Shown here one piece after another: positions 1-7,879 of a stretch of 64,000 nt of DNA (positions are counted from its first letter, which is position 1; every line of letters begins with the position of its first letter). Made by a program: the position numbers and the translations under genes. Source of the DNA: Nocardioides sp. QY071. GTDB lineage: Bacteria > Actinomycetota > Actinomycetes > Propionibacteriales > Nocardioidaceae. Under the pieces are notes generated by a model that did no database searches, was not told where the DNA came from, and was given only the letters and a program-made list of their open reading frames with translations. Location: the NCBI RefSeq assembly GCF_029961765.1, contig NZ_CP124681.1:186001-250000 (forward strand). The letters are read 5' to 3'.

Positions 1-543
1 GACGGCGAGCTCGGCGATCGTGGCGAGCTGCTCCTCGTCGTACCCACCGGCGGTGAGCAGGCCGGCCTCGATGCCGAAGGCGAGCAGGCTCTCGGCGGTA
101 CGCCGGTTGTGGTGGCGGCCGTAGTCGTAGATGGCGGGGTTGGTGCGTCCGCGCATCCAGATCTGCATGAAGGCCGGGCGCCGGTGGTAGACCTTCACGA
201 ACGCGCGCATCACCGTGTCGACCAGCGACGCGACGGTCAGCTCCTCGACGGCGGCGAGGTCGCCGGCGACCTGGTCGTCCATCTCGGCCATGTCGCGCTC
301 GCAGAGCGCGAGGAGCACGGCCTCCTTGTCGGTGAAGTACTGGTAGAGCGAGGCGACCGGCAGCTCGGCGGCCTCCGCGATCGAGCGTGTCGTCAGGCCG
401 TCGACGCCGTTGGTCACCACGAGCCGGGCGGCTGCTTCGAGGATCCGCTCGACCCGCTCCCGCGACCGGGCCTGGGCAGGGACCCGGCGGCGGCTCGGAC
501 CGGCGCTCGGACCGGCGCTGGATCCAACGGTGGCGGAAGGCAT
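1..543 (-). CDS. TetR/AcrR family transcriptional regulator (C-terminus cut by window edge)
   Basis: Only the first 181 residues are in the window. After a Ser/Pro/Arg-rich leader of about 20 residues, a TetR N-terminal domain is seen, with helix-turn-helix at about residues 50-70 (LTTRSIAEAAELPVASLYQYF). The remainder would be the ligand-binding domain. The ATG is preceded by GGAGG at 556-561 (read on the minus strand). The gene is divergent from a flavin amine oxidase with 56 bp between the starts, so it probably regulates that gene and itself. The ligand cannot be read from the sequence. Confidence 0.88.
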   Translation of the reverse strand, partial: MPSATVGSSAGPSAGPSRRRVPAQARSRERVERILEAAARLVVTNGVDGLTTRSIAEAAELPVASLYQYFTDKEAVLLALCERDMAEMDDQVAGDLAAVEELTVASLVDTVMRAFVKVYHRRPAFMQIWMRGRTNPAIYDYGRHHNRRTAESLLAFGIEAGLLTAGGYDEEQLATIAELAV

Positions 544-555
544 GCCCGAAGTGTA

Positions 556-596
556 GCCTCCGAACCCGAACCTGACACAGATTCATCTTCGGAGGC
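556..596. promoter_or_regulatory. Inverted repeat between TetR and amine oxidase genes (candidate operator)
   Basis: Perfect 9-bp arms GCCTCCGAA (556-564) and TTCGGAGGC (588-596) are separated by 23 bp. Each arm contains the GGAGG ribosome-binding site of one of the two divergent genes, so the symmetry may reflect shared Shine-Dalgarno context, a TetR operator, or both. Confidence 0.45.
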
Positions 597-599
597 GAC

Positions 600-2105
600 G
601 TGCAGACCATCGACCCGCGACTCACCCTGGGCCGCCGTGGCCTGCTCGCCGGCGGCGCGGCGACGTTCGGTCTGCTCGCCCTCGACGCGTTGGAGGCGGA
701 GGTCCACGCCGGCGTACGCAAGGGCAGGCTCCCGCGCAAGGTCGACGTCGTCGTGGTCGGCGCCGGCCTCGCCGGACTGGTCGCCGCGCGCCGGATCCGC
801 GGCGCCGGGCACTCCGTCCTCGTCGTCGAGGCCCGCGACCGGGTCGGCGGCCGGGTGCTCAACCACGAGCTCCCCACCGGCGGCACCATCGAGGCCGGCG
901 GCGCCTTCGTCGGCCCGACCCAGGACCACGTCAAGGGCCTCGCCCACAAGCTCGGCATCGCCACCTTCGACGAGTACGTCACCGGCAAGAACGTCTACCT
1001 GTCCTCGCTGCTCGGCCGGATGGAGTTCACCGGCACCGTCCCGCCCGACCCGACGATCCTGCTCGACGCGGCGCTCGCGCTGAAGCGGCTCAACGGGTTC
1101 GCCCAGGAGCTCTCCGTCGACGCGCCCTGGTCCCACCCGCGCGCGGCCGAGTGGGACGCGATCTCCCTCGGCGACTGGCTGCGCCGCAACACCCTCAACA
1201 GCTCGGGGATCGAGAAGCTGATCCAGTCCTGGACCCAGCCCGGCTTCGGCGCCGACCCGGACCAGGTCTCGCTGCTCTTCGTGCTGCACTACATCGCCTG
1301 CTCCGGCAACGAGACGACCCCCGGCACCTTCGAGCGCAACTCCGACACCGCGGGCGGCGCGCAGGAGAGCCGCTTCGTCGGCGGCTCCCAACGGGTCCCG
1401 CTCGAGCTCGCCCGGCGCCTCGGCAAGCGGATCGCGCTCAACGCCGCCGTCACCAGGATCGTGCAGCCCGCCCACGGCCGGGTCCGGGTGCACACCGCTC
1501 GCGGCAAGGTGAAGGCCCGCCGCGTGATCGTGGCCGCCCCGCCCAAGCAGGTCCTCGGCATCGGCTTCGCGCCTGCCATGCCCGCTGGCCGGCAGGCGCT
1601 GCTCGAGCAGGTCCAGATGGGCCGGCTGATGAAGTGCGACGCCGTCTACGAGACGCCGTTCTGGCGCGACAAGGGGCTCACCGGCTTCGGCATCGCCGAG
1701 TCCGGCGCGGTCCGGGTCGCCTTCGACAACCACGTCGCCGACACCGGCCACGGCGTCCTGCTCGCGTTCGTCGGCGGCTCCGCGTGGCAGCAGTTCGGCA
1801 ACCGCTCGCTCGAGGAGCGTCGTACCGCTGTCCTGCAGGGCTTCGCCGCCATGTTCGGCGTCCAGGCGCTGCACCCGATCGACTACACCGAGCACGACTG
1901 GACCCGCGAGCAGTGGACCGGCGGCGGCCCCACCGCGATCTACCCGCCGGGCGTCATGTCGACCCACGGCCGGCACATCCGTACGCCGCACGGCCGGGTG
2001 CACTGGGCCGGCACCGAGACCTCGACGTACTGGACCGGCTACATGGACGGCGCCGTCCGCTCCGGCAAGCGCGCGGCCCAGGAGGTGTTGGACTCCCTCA
2101 CCTGA
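600..2105 (+). CDS. Flavin-containing amine oxidase (monoamine oxidase-like), probable Tat substrate
   Basis: A 501-residue protein of the FAD amine oxidase family, which oxidatively deaminates amines to aldehyde, ammonia and H2O2. A twin-arginine-like leader (RR at 12-13 followed by a hydrophobic stretch) suggests export or peripheral membrane location. The Rossmann dinucleotide motif GAGLAG is at 54-59 and RDRVGGR at 79-85. The C-terminal FAD-binding segment around HWAGTETSTYWTGYMDGA is typical of the family. The GTG start is supported by GGAGG at 591-595. The divergent TetR gene is the likely regulator. The amine substrate is unknown; a putrescine- or tyramine-type oxidase is possible. Confidence 0.85.
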   Translation: MQTIDPRLTLGRRGLLAGGAATFGLLALDALEAEVHAGVRKGRLPRKVDVVVVGAGLAGLVAARRIRGAGHSVLVVEARDRVGGRVLNHELPTGGTIEAGGAFVGPTQDHVKGLAHKLGIATFDEYVTGKNVYLSSLLGRMEFTGTVPPDPTILLDAALALKRLNGFAQELSVDAPWSHPRAAEWDAISLGDWLRRNTLNSSGIEKLIQSWTQPGFGADPDQVSLLFVLHYIACSGNETTPGTFERNSDTAGGAQESRFVGGSQRVPLELARRLGKRIALNAAVTRIVQPAHGRVRVHTARGKVKARRVIVAAPPKQVLGIGFAPAMPAGRQALLEQVQMGRLMKCDAVYETPFWRDKGLTGFGIAESGAVRVAFDNHVADTGHGVLLAFVGGSAWQQFGNRSLEERRTAVLQGFAAMFGVQALHPIDYTEHDWTREQWTGGGPTAIYPPGVMSTHGRHIRTPHGRVHWAGTETSTYWTGYMDGAVRSGKRAAQEVLDSLT

Positions 2106-2107
2106 AC

Positions 2108-2168
2108 CGCACCCCCTACGTTCTGGTCGTGATTTCGCAGTTGTCGCGACCAAAACGCATGGGGCGCG
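2108..2168. repeat. 61-bp palindromic repeat, copy A (convergent gene junction)
   Basis: Left arm CGCACCCCCTACGTTCTGG and right arm ending CATGGGGCGCG pair imperfectly over about 22 bp, around a loop containing GATTTCGCAGTTG. It lies between the amine oxidase and MFS genes, which converge. A second copy of the same 61-bp length is at 35177-35237, sharing CGCACCCCCTACG at the left end and ATGGGGCGCG at the right. It may act as a bidirectional terminator, but two dispersed copies indicate a repeat family. Confidence 0.75.
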
Positions 2169-2186
2169 GCGCGGAATCGGCCAGCT

Positions 2187-3425
2187 TCAGGTGCGTGCAG
2201 GCTCCGGAGTCACGGACACGGGTGTCGTACGACGGGTCAGCTGTCGCACCGAGGGCGCACCGAGCGCGGCGATCGAGCTGAGCCCGATCACGGCGGCGAC
2301 GGCGACCAGCCACCGGTCGGTGCCCACGACGGCGGCGACGGGACCGGTGAGTGCCAGCCCGAGCGGGCGACAGACGTACGAGCCGACCGTGTCGAAGGAG
2401 TAGACCCGCGCGAGCATGTCCTCGGCGATGTTCTCCTGGATCGCCAGGTCCCAGCTGACGCTGAACAGCTGCAGTCCGACGCCGTGCACGAACGCGCCCA
2501 CCAGCACGACGGACAGGTCGCCGGCGACCGCCAGGGCGAGTGGGAAGGCGGCAGTGAACGCGAGCATCACCACGCCCCAGCGCAGCAGGTGGCGCGGTCG
2601 CCAGCGCAGCGCGACCAGGCCGCCGGCGACGAAGCCGGCCATCAGCGCCGAGAGCGTCCAGCCCCAGGCCTCCTTGCTCCAGGTGTCGCTGACGACGATC
2701 GGGCCGAGCACGCCCTGCACCCCGCCGAAGCACAGGTGGTAGAGCAGCGCCTGCCCGATCAGCAGCCACAGCCAGGTGTGCCGGAACACCTCGCGAGCGC
2801 CGTCGGCGAGCTCGGCGAGGAGCCGTTCGCGCCCGGCCGTCGCCGAGGCCGGCACCCGGATCATCGCGAAGAGCACCGCGGCGACGGCGTACGTCACCGC
2901 GTCGACGGCGATCGCCCAACCGGGGCTGGTGACCGCGACGATGACACCGGCGATCGCGAAGCCGACAGCGAACGCCGTCTGGTTGGCCAGGCTGCGCAGC
3001 ACGACCGCGCGGCCCAGCTGCTCGTCGGTGACCGTCGAGCGGGTCATCGCGTTGGACGCGGGCTGGGCGACCGCGCCGAGGCAGCCGTTGACGACGCCGA
3101 TCGCGGTGAGGAACCACAGTGAGCCGTGACCGGTGATCAGTACGGCGGCGCAGGCGGCCTGGCTGACCGCGGTGGCCGCCGAGGAGCCCTGCATGAGGAG
3201 CTGGCGGGGGAGCCGGTCGCCCAGCACGCCGCCGTACAGGATCGTGATGACCTCGGCGGCCGAGAACGCGGCGACGACGAGGCCCAGCTGGGTGGCCGTG
3301 CCGCCGAGGTCGAGGACCGCGAACGCCAGCGCCACCGGCGTCATCGCCGAGCCGAGGCCGCTCACCGCGACACCGCCGACGAGCAGCCGGAAGTCCCGCG
3401 AGCGCAAGGGGGAGGGCGTGGTCAC
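2187..3425 (-). CDS. MFS transporter (EntS/DHA3-like exporter family)
   Basis: A 412-residue integral membrane protein with about 12 hydrophobic segments. The N-terminus (SRDFRLLVGGVAVSGLGSAMTPVALAFAVLD) and the loop with YGGVLGDRLPRQ resemble the MFS_3/EntS-like group, which exports siderophores, drugs or macrolides. The substrate cannot be assigned. The GTG start gives MTTPSPLRSRDF. The gene converges on the amine oxidase, with palindromic element A between them. Confidence 0.8.
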   Translation of the reverse strand: MTTPSPLRSRDFRLLVGGVAVSGLGSAMTPVALAFAVLDLGGTATQLGLVVAAFSAAEVITILYGGVLGDRLPRQLLMQGSSAATAVSQAACAAVLITGHGSLWFLTAIGVVNGCLGAVAQPASNAMTRSTVTDEQLGRAVVLRSLANQTAFAVGFAIAGVIVAVTSPGWAIAVDAVTYAVAAVLFAMIRVPASATAGRERLLAELADGAREVFRHTWLWLLIGQALLYHLCFGGVQGVLGPIVVSDTWSKEAWGWTLSALMAGFVAGGLVALRWRPRHLLRWGVVMLAFTAAFPLALAVAGDLSVVLVGAFVHGVGLQLFSVSWDLAIQENIAEDMLARVYSFDTVGSYVCRPLGLALTGPVAAVVGTDRWLVAVAAVIGLSSIAALGAPSVRQLTRRTTPVSVTPEPART

Positions 3426-3507
3426 CGGAGCAGAGTACTTCGGTATCTAAGTATTCGCCAGCGAACTATCAGTTTCGCTGCGCGGCCCGGCGGGGCAGGA
3501 TCGGCCC

Positions 3508-4005
3508 ATGACCGACTCCGGTGCCCCCTACGCCCCGCCCCCGCCGTCGAGCGGGCCGGCCCCGTTCGTCCCGCCGCCGTCCGGACGCCGCACGTCGATG
3601 GTGCTGCGGCACCTCATGAGCGCGGTGGTCGCACTGGTGCTGACCCCCGTCGGCGTGCTCGTCTTCGACCACGGAGCGGGGAGCTATCGCCAGGAGCTGG
3701 CGCGGACCTTGGACAGCTCCGAGGGCGGCAGCGAGCTGCTCCAGATGGTCGCGGGTGCCCTGATCCTGCTCGCCGTGGTCGCCTGCGCCCGGCTGTCCGG
3801 CCTGGGACCGGTGCTCGCCGGCCTCGTCTGGGGGCTGCTGCCGTTCGTCTGGTACCTCGTCGACGTGCCGAGCTTCTTCGACTTCACGCGAGACCTGCCG
3901 TCGACGTACTTCTGGTTCTCGCTGCCCGAGTACCTCTTCCCGCTGGTCGCGGTGATGCTCGTCGGCGCGGGCGTCGTCGGCCGCTGGCGAGGGCGCCCGC
4001 AGTAG
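3508..4005 (+). CDS. Small multi-pass membrane protein of unknown function
   Basis: A 165-residue protein with a Pro-rich cytoplasmic N-terminus (residues 1-30), then about four hydrophobic segments. A helix at about 33-52 is followed by a polar loop, and three more helices lie in the C-terminal two thirds. No catalytic motif is recognised. No clear ribosome-binding site precedes the ATG, but CAGGAT lies 6 nt upstream, the spacing of a leaderless -10 box. It is followed after 9 bp by a MarR gene on the same strand. Confidence 0.65.
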   Translation: MTDSGAPYAPPPPSSGPAPFVPPPSGRRTSMVLRHLMSAVVALVLTPVGVLVFDHGAGSYRQELARTLDSSEGGSELLQMVAGALILLAVVACARLSGLGPVLAGLVWGLLPFVWYLVDVPSFFDFTRDLPSTYFWFSLPEYLFPLVAVMLVGAGVVGRWRGRPQ

Positions 4006-4014
4006 CGTTCGCCC

Positions 4015-4521
4015 ATGGCCGAGGACTGGACGGACCGCCACGTCGCGCGGTGGAAGGACCACTGGCTCGACCTGGCCTTCGACGAGGCGGTCGAGGGCGT
4101 GTTCGTCCGGGTCAACCGGATCGACCGCTACCTGCGCCGGGCCAAGCAGCGTGCCGTCGCCGAGGTCGGCCTGACCGACTTCGAGTACGACACCCTGCAC
4201 GTGCTGATGATCCGCGACACCCCAGGCTCCGCGTCGCCGACCGAGCTCGCCACCGAGCTCGGGGTGTCCGGCGCGGGGATGACCGGGCGGCTCGACGGCC
4301 TGGAGAAGGCCGGCTGGATCCGCCGGATCCCGGCCGTCGAGGACCGCCGCCGGGTGATCGTCGAGGTCACCAAGTCCGGCATGGCCGTCTGGCGCCAGGC
4401 GATGGACCTGCGCGGTCGCGCCGAGGACGACCTCGCCGAGGCCCTCACTGAGCGCGAGCTCGCGACCCTCAACCGGCTTCTGAAGAAGGTGACGGTGCGC
4501 TCCGAGGAGCGCGAGGGCTGA
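4015..4521 (+). CDS. MarR family transcriptional regulator
   Basis: A 168-residue protein with a MarR winged helix at about residues 60-115: SPTELATELGVSGAGMTGRL recognition region and the wing AVEDRRRVIVEV. The ligand and targets are unknown. TAGCGT at 4003-4008 followed by 6 nt and the ATG fits a leaderless promoter and overlaps the stop codon of the membrane-protein gene upstream. A strong hairpin terminator follows at 4541-4573. Confidence 0.83.
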   Translation: MAEDWTDRHVARWKDHWLDLAFDEAVEGVFVRVNRIDRYLRRAKQRAVAEVGLTDFEYDTLHVLMIRDTPGSASPTELATELGVSGAGMTGRLDGLEKAGWIRRIPAVEDRRRVIVEVTKSGMAVWRQAMDLRGRAEDDLAEALTERELATLNRLLKKVTVRSEEREG

Positions 4522-4540
4522 GCCGCTGAGCCTGGGAAGG

Positions 4541-4573
4541 GGGTGGCCCGTCCGGCGTCCGGACGGGCCACCC
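4541..4573 (+). terminator. Strong hairpin terminator after the MarR gene
   Basis: Perfect 15-bp stem (GGGTGGCCCGTCCGG at 4541-4555 with its complement at 4559-4573) and a 3-nt loop CGT. There is no T-tract, as is usual in high-GC actinobacteria. It lies between the MarR gene and a convergent gene, so it may work in both directions. Confidence 0.8.
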
Positions 4574-4632
4574 GCTCGCGTCGCACCGACCCCCCACAGG
4601 CCGAGAACGCGAGGACGGCGGTCGGTCACGCC

Positions 4633-5019
4633 CTAGGCAGGCAGGACCGGACCGCCCCGCAGGTGGAACCGGCGGGTCCGCCGCGGGAGGGACGTGGGCC
4701 GCGGGCCCGCCAGGCCGAGGACGACGGGCGCACCGGGCGAGCCGGCGTCGTACCGTCGCAGGATGAGGAGCACGGCCGCCTCGGTACGACGCAGCCGCGC
4801 GTAGGTGTCCTGCAGCTCGTCCTCGCCGGTCCGGGCGTCGAGCTGCGCCTCGCACATGTGCTGCCAGCGGGCTCGCAGCGCCGCCAGCAGCGCCGTCGGG
4901 CCGTCGAAGTACGGGCGCCACTCCTCGCGCCAGGGCAGCGCGCCGCTCATGTCGGTCGCGGCGGCCGCCTCGACCTCGCGGATGATGCGGGTGCGTTCGT
5001 GGGTCTCGGTCCAGGTCAT
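4633..5019 (-). CDS. Conserved-looking hypothetical protein divergent from the sigma factor
   Basis: A 128-residue soluble protein that I do not recognise. The first 95 residues look helical and acidic (MTWTETHERTRIIREVEAAA; ARWQHMCEAQLDARTGEDE). The last 30 are Pro/Arg-rich (RPTSLPRRTRRFHLRGG). There is no signal peptide or membrane segment. The divergent sigma factor gene starts 193 bp away, so the two may share regulation; its link to the downstream protease cluster is only positional. The gene could be shorter or longer at its N-terminus. Confidence 0.5.
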   Translation of the reverse strand: MTWTETHERTRIIREVEAAAATDMSGALPWREEWRPYFDGPTALLAALRARWQHMCEAQLDARTGEDELQDTYARLRRTEAAVLLILRRYDAGSPGAPVVLGLAGPRPTSLPRRTRRFHLRGGPVLPA

Positions 5020-5211
5020 GACGGGTTCCTTCCGGGGAGCCGCGGGAGTGCCGCGAGGGGTGATGGGGTGTTCGGGGGGCGCTGGAAGGAGGAGGCGCCG
5101 GGGCGTCGCGGTGATACCGGGAATCTCGACGTATCAACGGTGCTGGCTCGCGGGTCCGATGTGCGGGACGATGCATCCGCAAGCTTCCGCGTCACGGGAA
5201 GGGGGTCGGGT

Positions 5212-5784
5212 GTGGACGTCGACTCACCGCTGTCAGCGCTCGTCCCCGCGGCGCGGGAAGGAGATCAGCATGCATGGGATGCGATCGTGGACCGCTTCCT
5301 CCCGCTGGTGGATGCGATCATCCGCGGCCACCGGCTCTCGGAGGCCGACGGTGACGACGTCAGCCAGACCGTCTGGCTGCGCCTCGTCGAGCACCTCGGC
5401 GACCTGCGCGAGCCCGCGGCGCTCCCCGGCTGGATCCGTACGACGACCCGCAACGAGTGCCTGCGACTGCTCTCGGCCCGCGGCCGGGTGCGCCCGGTCG
5501 ACCCGCAGGACGCCTCCGGCCTCGACGCGGTCGTCGACGACGCCGCCGGCACCGACCTGCTCGCGGCCGAGAGCCGCCAGCTGCTCCGCGAGGCCCTCGC
5601 CGCGCTCCCCGAGGCCCGCCGGGCGCTGCTCCTGCTCCTCCTCGCCGACCCACCCGTCGGCTACGAGGAGATCAGCCGCCGCCTCGGCATCCCCGTCGGC
5701 AGCATCGGCCCGACCCGCGCCCGCGCGCTCGAGCAGCTGCGTCGCACCCCCGCACTGCGCCGACTGGTGGAGGTGACCCCGTGA
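5212..5784 (+). CDS. ECF-like sigma-70 family sigma factor
   Basis: A 190-residue protein. Region 2 lies at about residues 20-85 (FLPLVDAIIRGHRLSEADGD, then SQTVWLRLVEHLGDLREPAA) and region 4 at about 125-180 (LPEARRALLLLLLADPPVGY, then EEISRRLGIPVGSIGPTRAR). The region between is short, as in extracytoplasmic-function sigma factors. GTG at 5212 is chosen because AAGGGGG lies about 10 nt upstream; an in-frame GTG at 5161 is an alternative. Its stop overlaps the next gene by 4 bp (GTGA), so the two are translationally coupled. It probably directs expression of the CHAT/S8 genes alongside, but target promoters were not identified. Confidence 0.87.
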   Translation: MDVDSPLSALVPAAREGDQHAWDAIVDRFLPLVDAIIRGHRLSEADGDDVSQTVWLRLVEHLGDLREPAALPGWIRTTTRNECLRLLSARGRVRPVDPQDASGLDAVVDDAAGTDLLAAESRQLLREALAALPEARRALLLLLLADPPVGYEEISRRLGIPVGSIGPTRARALEQLRRTPALRRLVEVTP

Positions 5785-6257
5785 CCGGTCCTCTGGACGA
5801 CGACGAGCTGATGACCCTGCTCGGCGAGGCGGTCGCCGAGGAGGCAGCCGTCAGTGACCGCCGGCGTACGGCGGCCCGCGCCGCCTTCACCTGGCGCTCC
5901 GTCGACGCCGAGCTGGCCGAGCTGCTCCACGACTCCGCCCTCGACGCCGGCGCCGCCGTCCGCTCCGGCGCCGGTGAGGGGGGCGAGCCGCGCACCTTGT
6001 CCTTCGGCCACAGCGGCCTGACCCTCGAGATCGAGGTGGACGGCGAGACCCTGCTCGGCCAGGTGATCGGCACCGGCTCCGCCGCCTCGGCCGTGGAGCC
6101 CGCCTCCGTCCTCCTCGAGCGCCCCGAGGCCGACGCGTTGAGTGCCGAGGCGGACGCCGCCGGCTTCTTCCGGCTCGAGGGGGTCCGGGCCGGGACGGTG
6201 CGGTTCGTGGTCGAGCAGGGCGGGTGGTCGCTCACCACGCCGTGGGTGACGCTGTAG
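5781..6257 (+). CDS. Protein of unknown function coupled to the sigma factor
   Basis: A 158-residue protein whose start overlaps the sigma-factor stop. The acidic N-terminus (about 1-35) leads into a helix with AAFTWRSVDAELAELLHDSA. The rest looks like a beta-rich domain (LTLEIEVDGETLLGQVIG; GFFRLEGVRAGTVRFVVE) ending in TTPWVTL. There is no membrane helix and no HxxxCxxC zinc motif, so it is not a typical anti-sigma factor, although the position is where one would lie. From memory, similar proteins accompany sigma and CHAT genes in other actinobacteria. The function is unknown; a regulator or substrate of the system is possible. Confidence 0.65.
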   Translation: MTGPLDDDELMTLLGEAVAEEAAVSDRRRTAARAAFTWRSVDAELAELLHDSALDAGAAVRSGAGEGGEPRTLSFGHSGLTLEIEVDGETLLGQVIGTGSAASAVEPASVLLERPEADALSAEADAAGFFRLEGVRAGTVRFVVEQGGWSLTTPWVTL

Positions 6258-6277
6258 CGCGGGTCGGGTTTTCGCTT

Positions 6278-6334
6278 CGCATCTGACGAATGGGTTGTGG
6301 ATCAGTGCGAATTGCAGCCCATTCGTCAGGTGCG
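6278..6334. repeat. 57-bp palindromic element B between convergent genes
   Basis: Arms CGCATCTGACGAATGGG (6278-6294) and CCCATTCGTCAGGTGCG (6318-6334) pair at 16 of 17 positions around a 23-nt loop. It lies between the convergent sigma-linked gene and the S8 protease gene. It could be a bidirectional terminator; its size and placement match elements A, D and F, although its sequence differs. Confidence 0.7.
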
Positions 6335-6342
6335 TGCGGAGG

Positions 6343-7773
6343 TCAGGTCAGCGGGCCGACGACCTTGATGGCCCCGCCTCGCGGGTCGGTACGGGATGTG
6401 GCGGTGGCGAGCACGTCCGTCCACGCCTCCCTCGCCGACTGACCGGTCTCCCGCATCCGCGCGGCGATCAGCCCGGTGACGACCGGCGTGGAGAAGGACG
6501 TCCCACTCCACTGCGCCAGCCCGTCGAACGTGCGGACCTCGCCGATGTTCGGCGGCTCGTAGCAGGTGTAGCTCCCCTTCGGGAAGGCGTTGACGTGGTT
6601 GCGACCCCGCGCATAGACACTGACCCAGTCGCCGACGTTGGAGAAGTCCGAGACGCCGGCATCGGGATCGACGGAGCCGACCGAAACCACCCATGGGTAC
6701 TGCGTCGCGAACGCCGCCGGCCAGAACGGCTCGCTGCTGGCGTCGTTGCCAGCCGCGGCCACGATCAGTACGTCGTCGCGCTCGTCGAGCTTGTGGTTCT
6801 GGGCGAGCTGGACCAGGGACAGCATCGGATGGCCACCACGGGTGTGGGTGCCGGCCGAGATGCTGATCAGCTGGGGCGGGTCGTCGTCGTGGAGGGCGTC
6901 ATCCAACTGACGGCAGATCCGCGACTCGTAGACGGCTCCGCCGTGGACCAGGGCGCCCTCGACCTCGACCCGGGTCTCCGGGGCGATGCAGCTGATGACA
7001 CCCGCGACGAAGGTGCCATGCCCCGCGTACGGGTGGATCGCGGCAGGGTTAACCGATTCCTCGTCGGCAGCGTCGGCGAAGATGTCGTCCGCCTCGAGCC
7101 AGGGGGACGTCGTGCTGCCGACGGCCGCAGTCCACAGACCCGTGTCGACGACCGAGACGCGCACCTTCCGATCTGCCGGCACCTCGTGGCGTGACTTCGA
7201 CTGCGGCGGCCAGGGCTGGGGCAGCCTCTGGCGGGGCACCTCCGGCTCGGTCGCCGGGCAGAAGAAGCCCTTGGTGGTGACGTAGACGACGTGGTCGGGC
7301 GTGATGGTGCCCCGCTCGACGACCTGCTCGCGCTCGAGCTCGTCGAGGGTCGCGAGGACGTCGTCCTGCTTGTCGTTACGCCGGGGCAGGGACACGTCGA
7401 CCAGTCCGTCCGTCAGCCGCTCGCCCTCGCCCAGCTCGCCGTCGAACCGGTCTCGGTTCTTGTCGGAGGCGAAGTAGTCGCGCAGCCGCGGCACCAGCTC
7501 GTCGGGCACGAGAGCGTGGCCGCGGCGGTAGAGGTAGGTGACGTCGGCGTCGTCGCGCGGCGGCCGGTTGCCCTTGGCCGGGGCTCCGGAGACGTCCTCG
7601 AGGGCGGCCCGGATGACGCCGACCTGGATGCGGAGCCGTTCGGCAGCCAGCTTGTCCTGGGCGTCCGGCCGGCTGACATCGGGACGGTGGGGGTCCGGTC
7701 GGCCGTGACCGAGCCGGCGCAGGATGCCGCGCAGGACCGAGAGGGGCAGACCGGGGCGCTGGGGGTCGTTCAC
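6343..7773 (-). CDS. Cytosolic S8 (subtilisin-like) serine protease
   Basis: A 476-residue protein with an S8 catalytic domain from about residue 200. It shows Asp210 (SVVDTGLW), His252 (YAGHGTFVAGV), oxyanion Asn343 (AAAGND) and Ser426 (SGTSFSTP), so the protease should be active. Residues 1-200 are a charged N-terminal region, partly helical, unlike a classical I9 propeptide, and there is no signal peptide. This implies an intracellular protease. The GTG start at 7773 has GAGGAG 5 nt upstream; upstream in-frame starts lack one. It is divergent from the TPR-CHAT gene with 106 bp between, which suggests joint control and a shared pathway. Confidence 0.88.
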   Translation of the reverse strand: MNDPQRPGLPLSVLRGILRRLGHGRPDPHRPDVSRPDAQDKLAAERLRIQVGVIRAALEDVSGAPAKGNRPPRDDADVTYLYRRGHALVPDELVPRLRDYFASDKNRDRFDGELGEGERLTDGLVDVSLPRRNDKQDDVLATLDELEREQVVERGTITPDHVVYVTTKGFFCPATEPEVPRQRLPQPWPPQSKSRHEVPADRKVRVSVVDTGLWTAAVGSTTSPWLEADDIFADAADEESVNPAAIHPYAGHGTFVAGVISCIAPETRVEVEGALVHGGAVYESRICRQLDDALHDDDPPQLISISAGTHTRGGHPMLSLVQLAQNHKLDERDDVLIVAAAGNDASSEPFWPAAFATQYPWVVSVGSVDPDAGVSDFSNVGDWVSVYARGRNHVNAFPKGSYTCYEPPNIGEVRTFDGLAQWSGTSFSTPVVTGLIAARMRETGQSAREAWTDVLATATSRTDPRGGAIKVVGPLT

Positions 7774-7879
7774 GGGCACTCCTCGGAGGCTGAACTGGCG
7801 GTCGGCGCCGCCGTCGGCGCTAACGTAGACCTGCGCGGCGACCGCCGTAAAGCACCTGAACACCGCAGCGAGGCGGCCC

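Noticed and set aside
414-2153. Open frame of 579 codons antisense to the amine oxidase
   Set aside because: Composition is Gly/Ala/Arg/Val-rich with no recognisable domain, as expected for the shadow of a high-GC gene; the sense frame has a full amine oxidase fold.
4633-5019. Anti-sigma factor for the divergent sigma gene
   Set aside because: No membrane helix or zinc motif, and the gene is divergent instead of co-transcribed; left as hypothetical.
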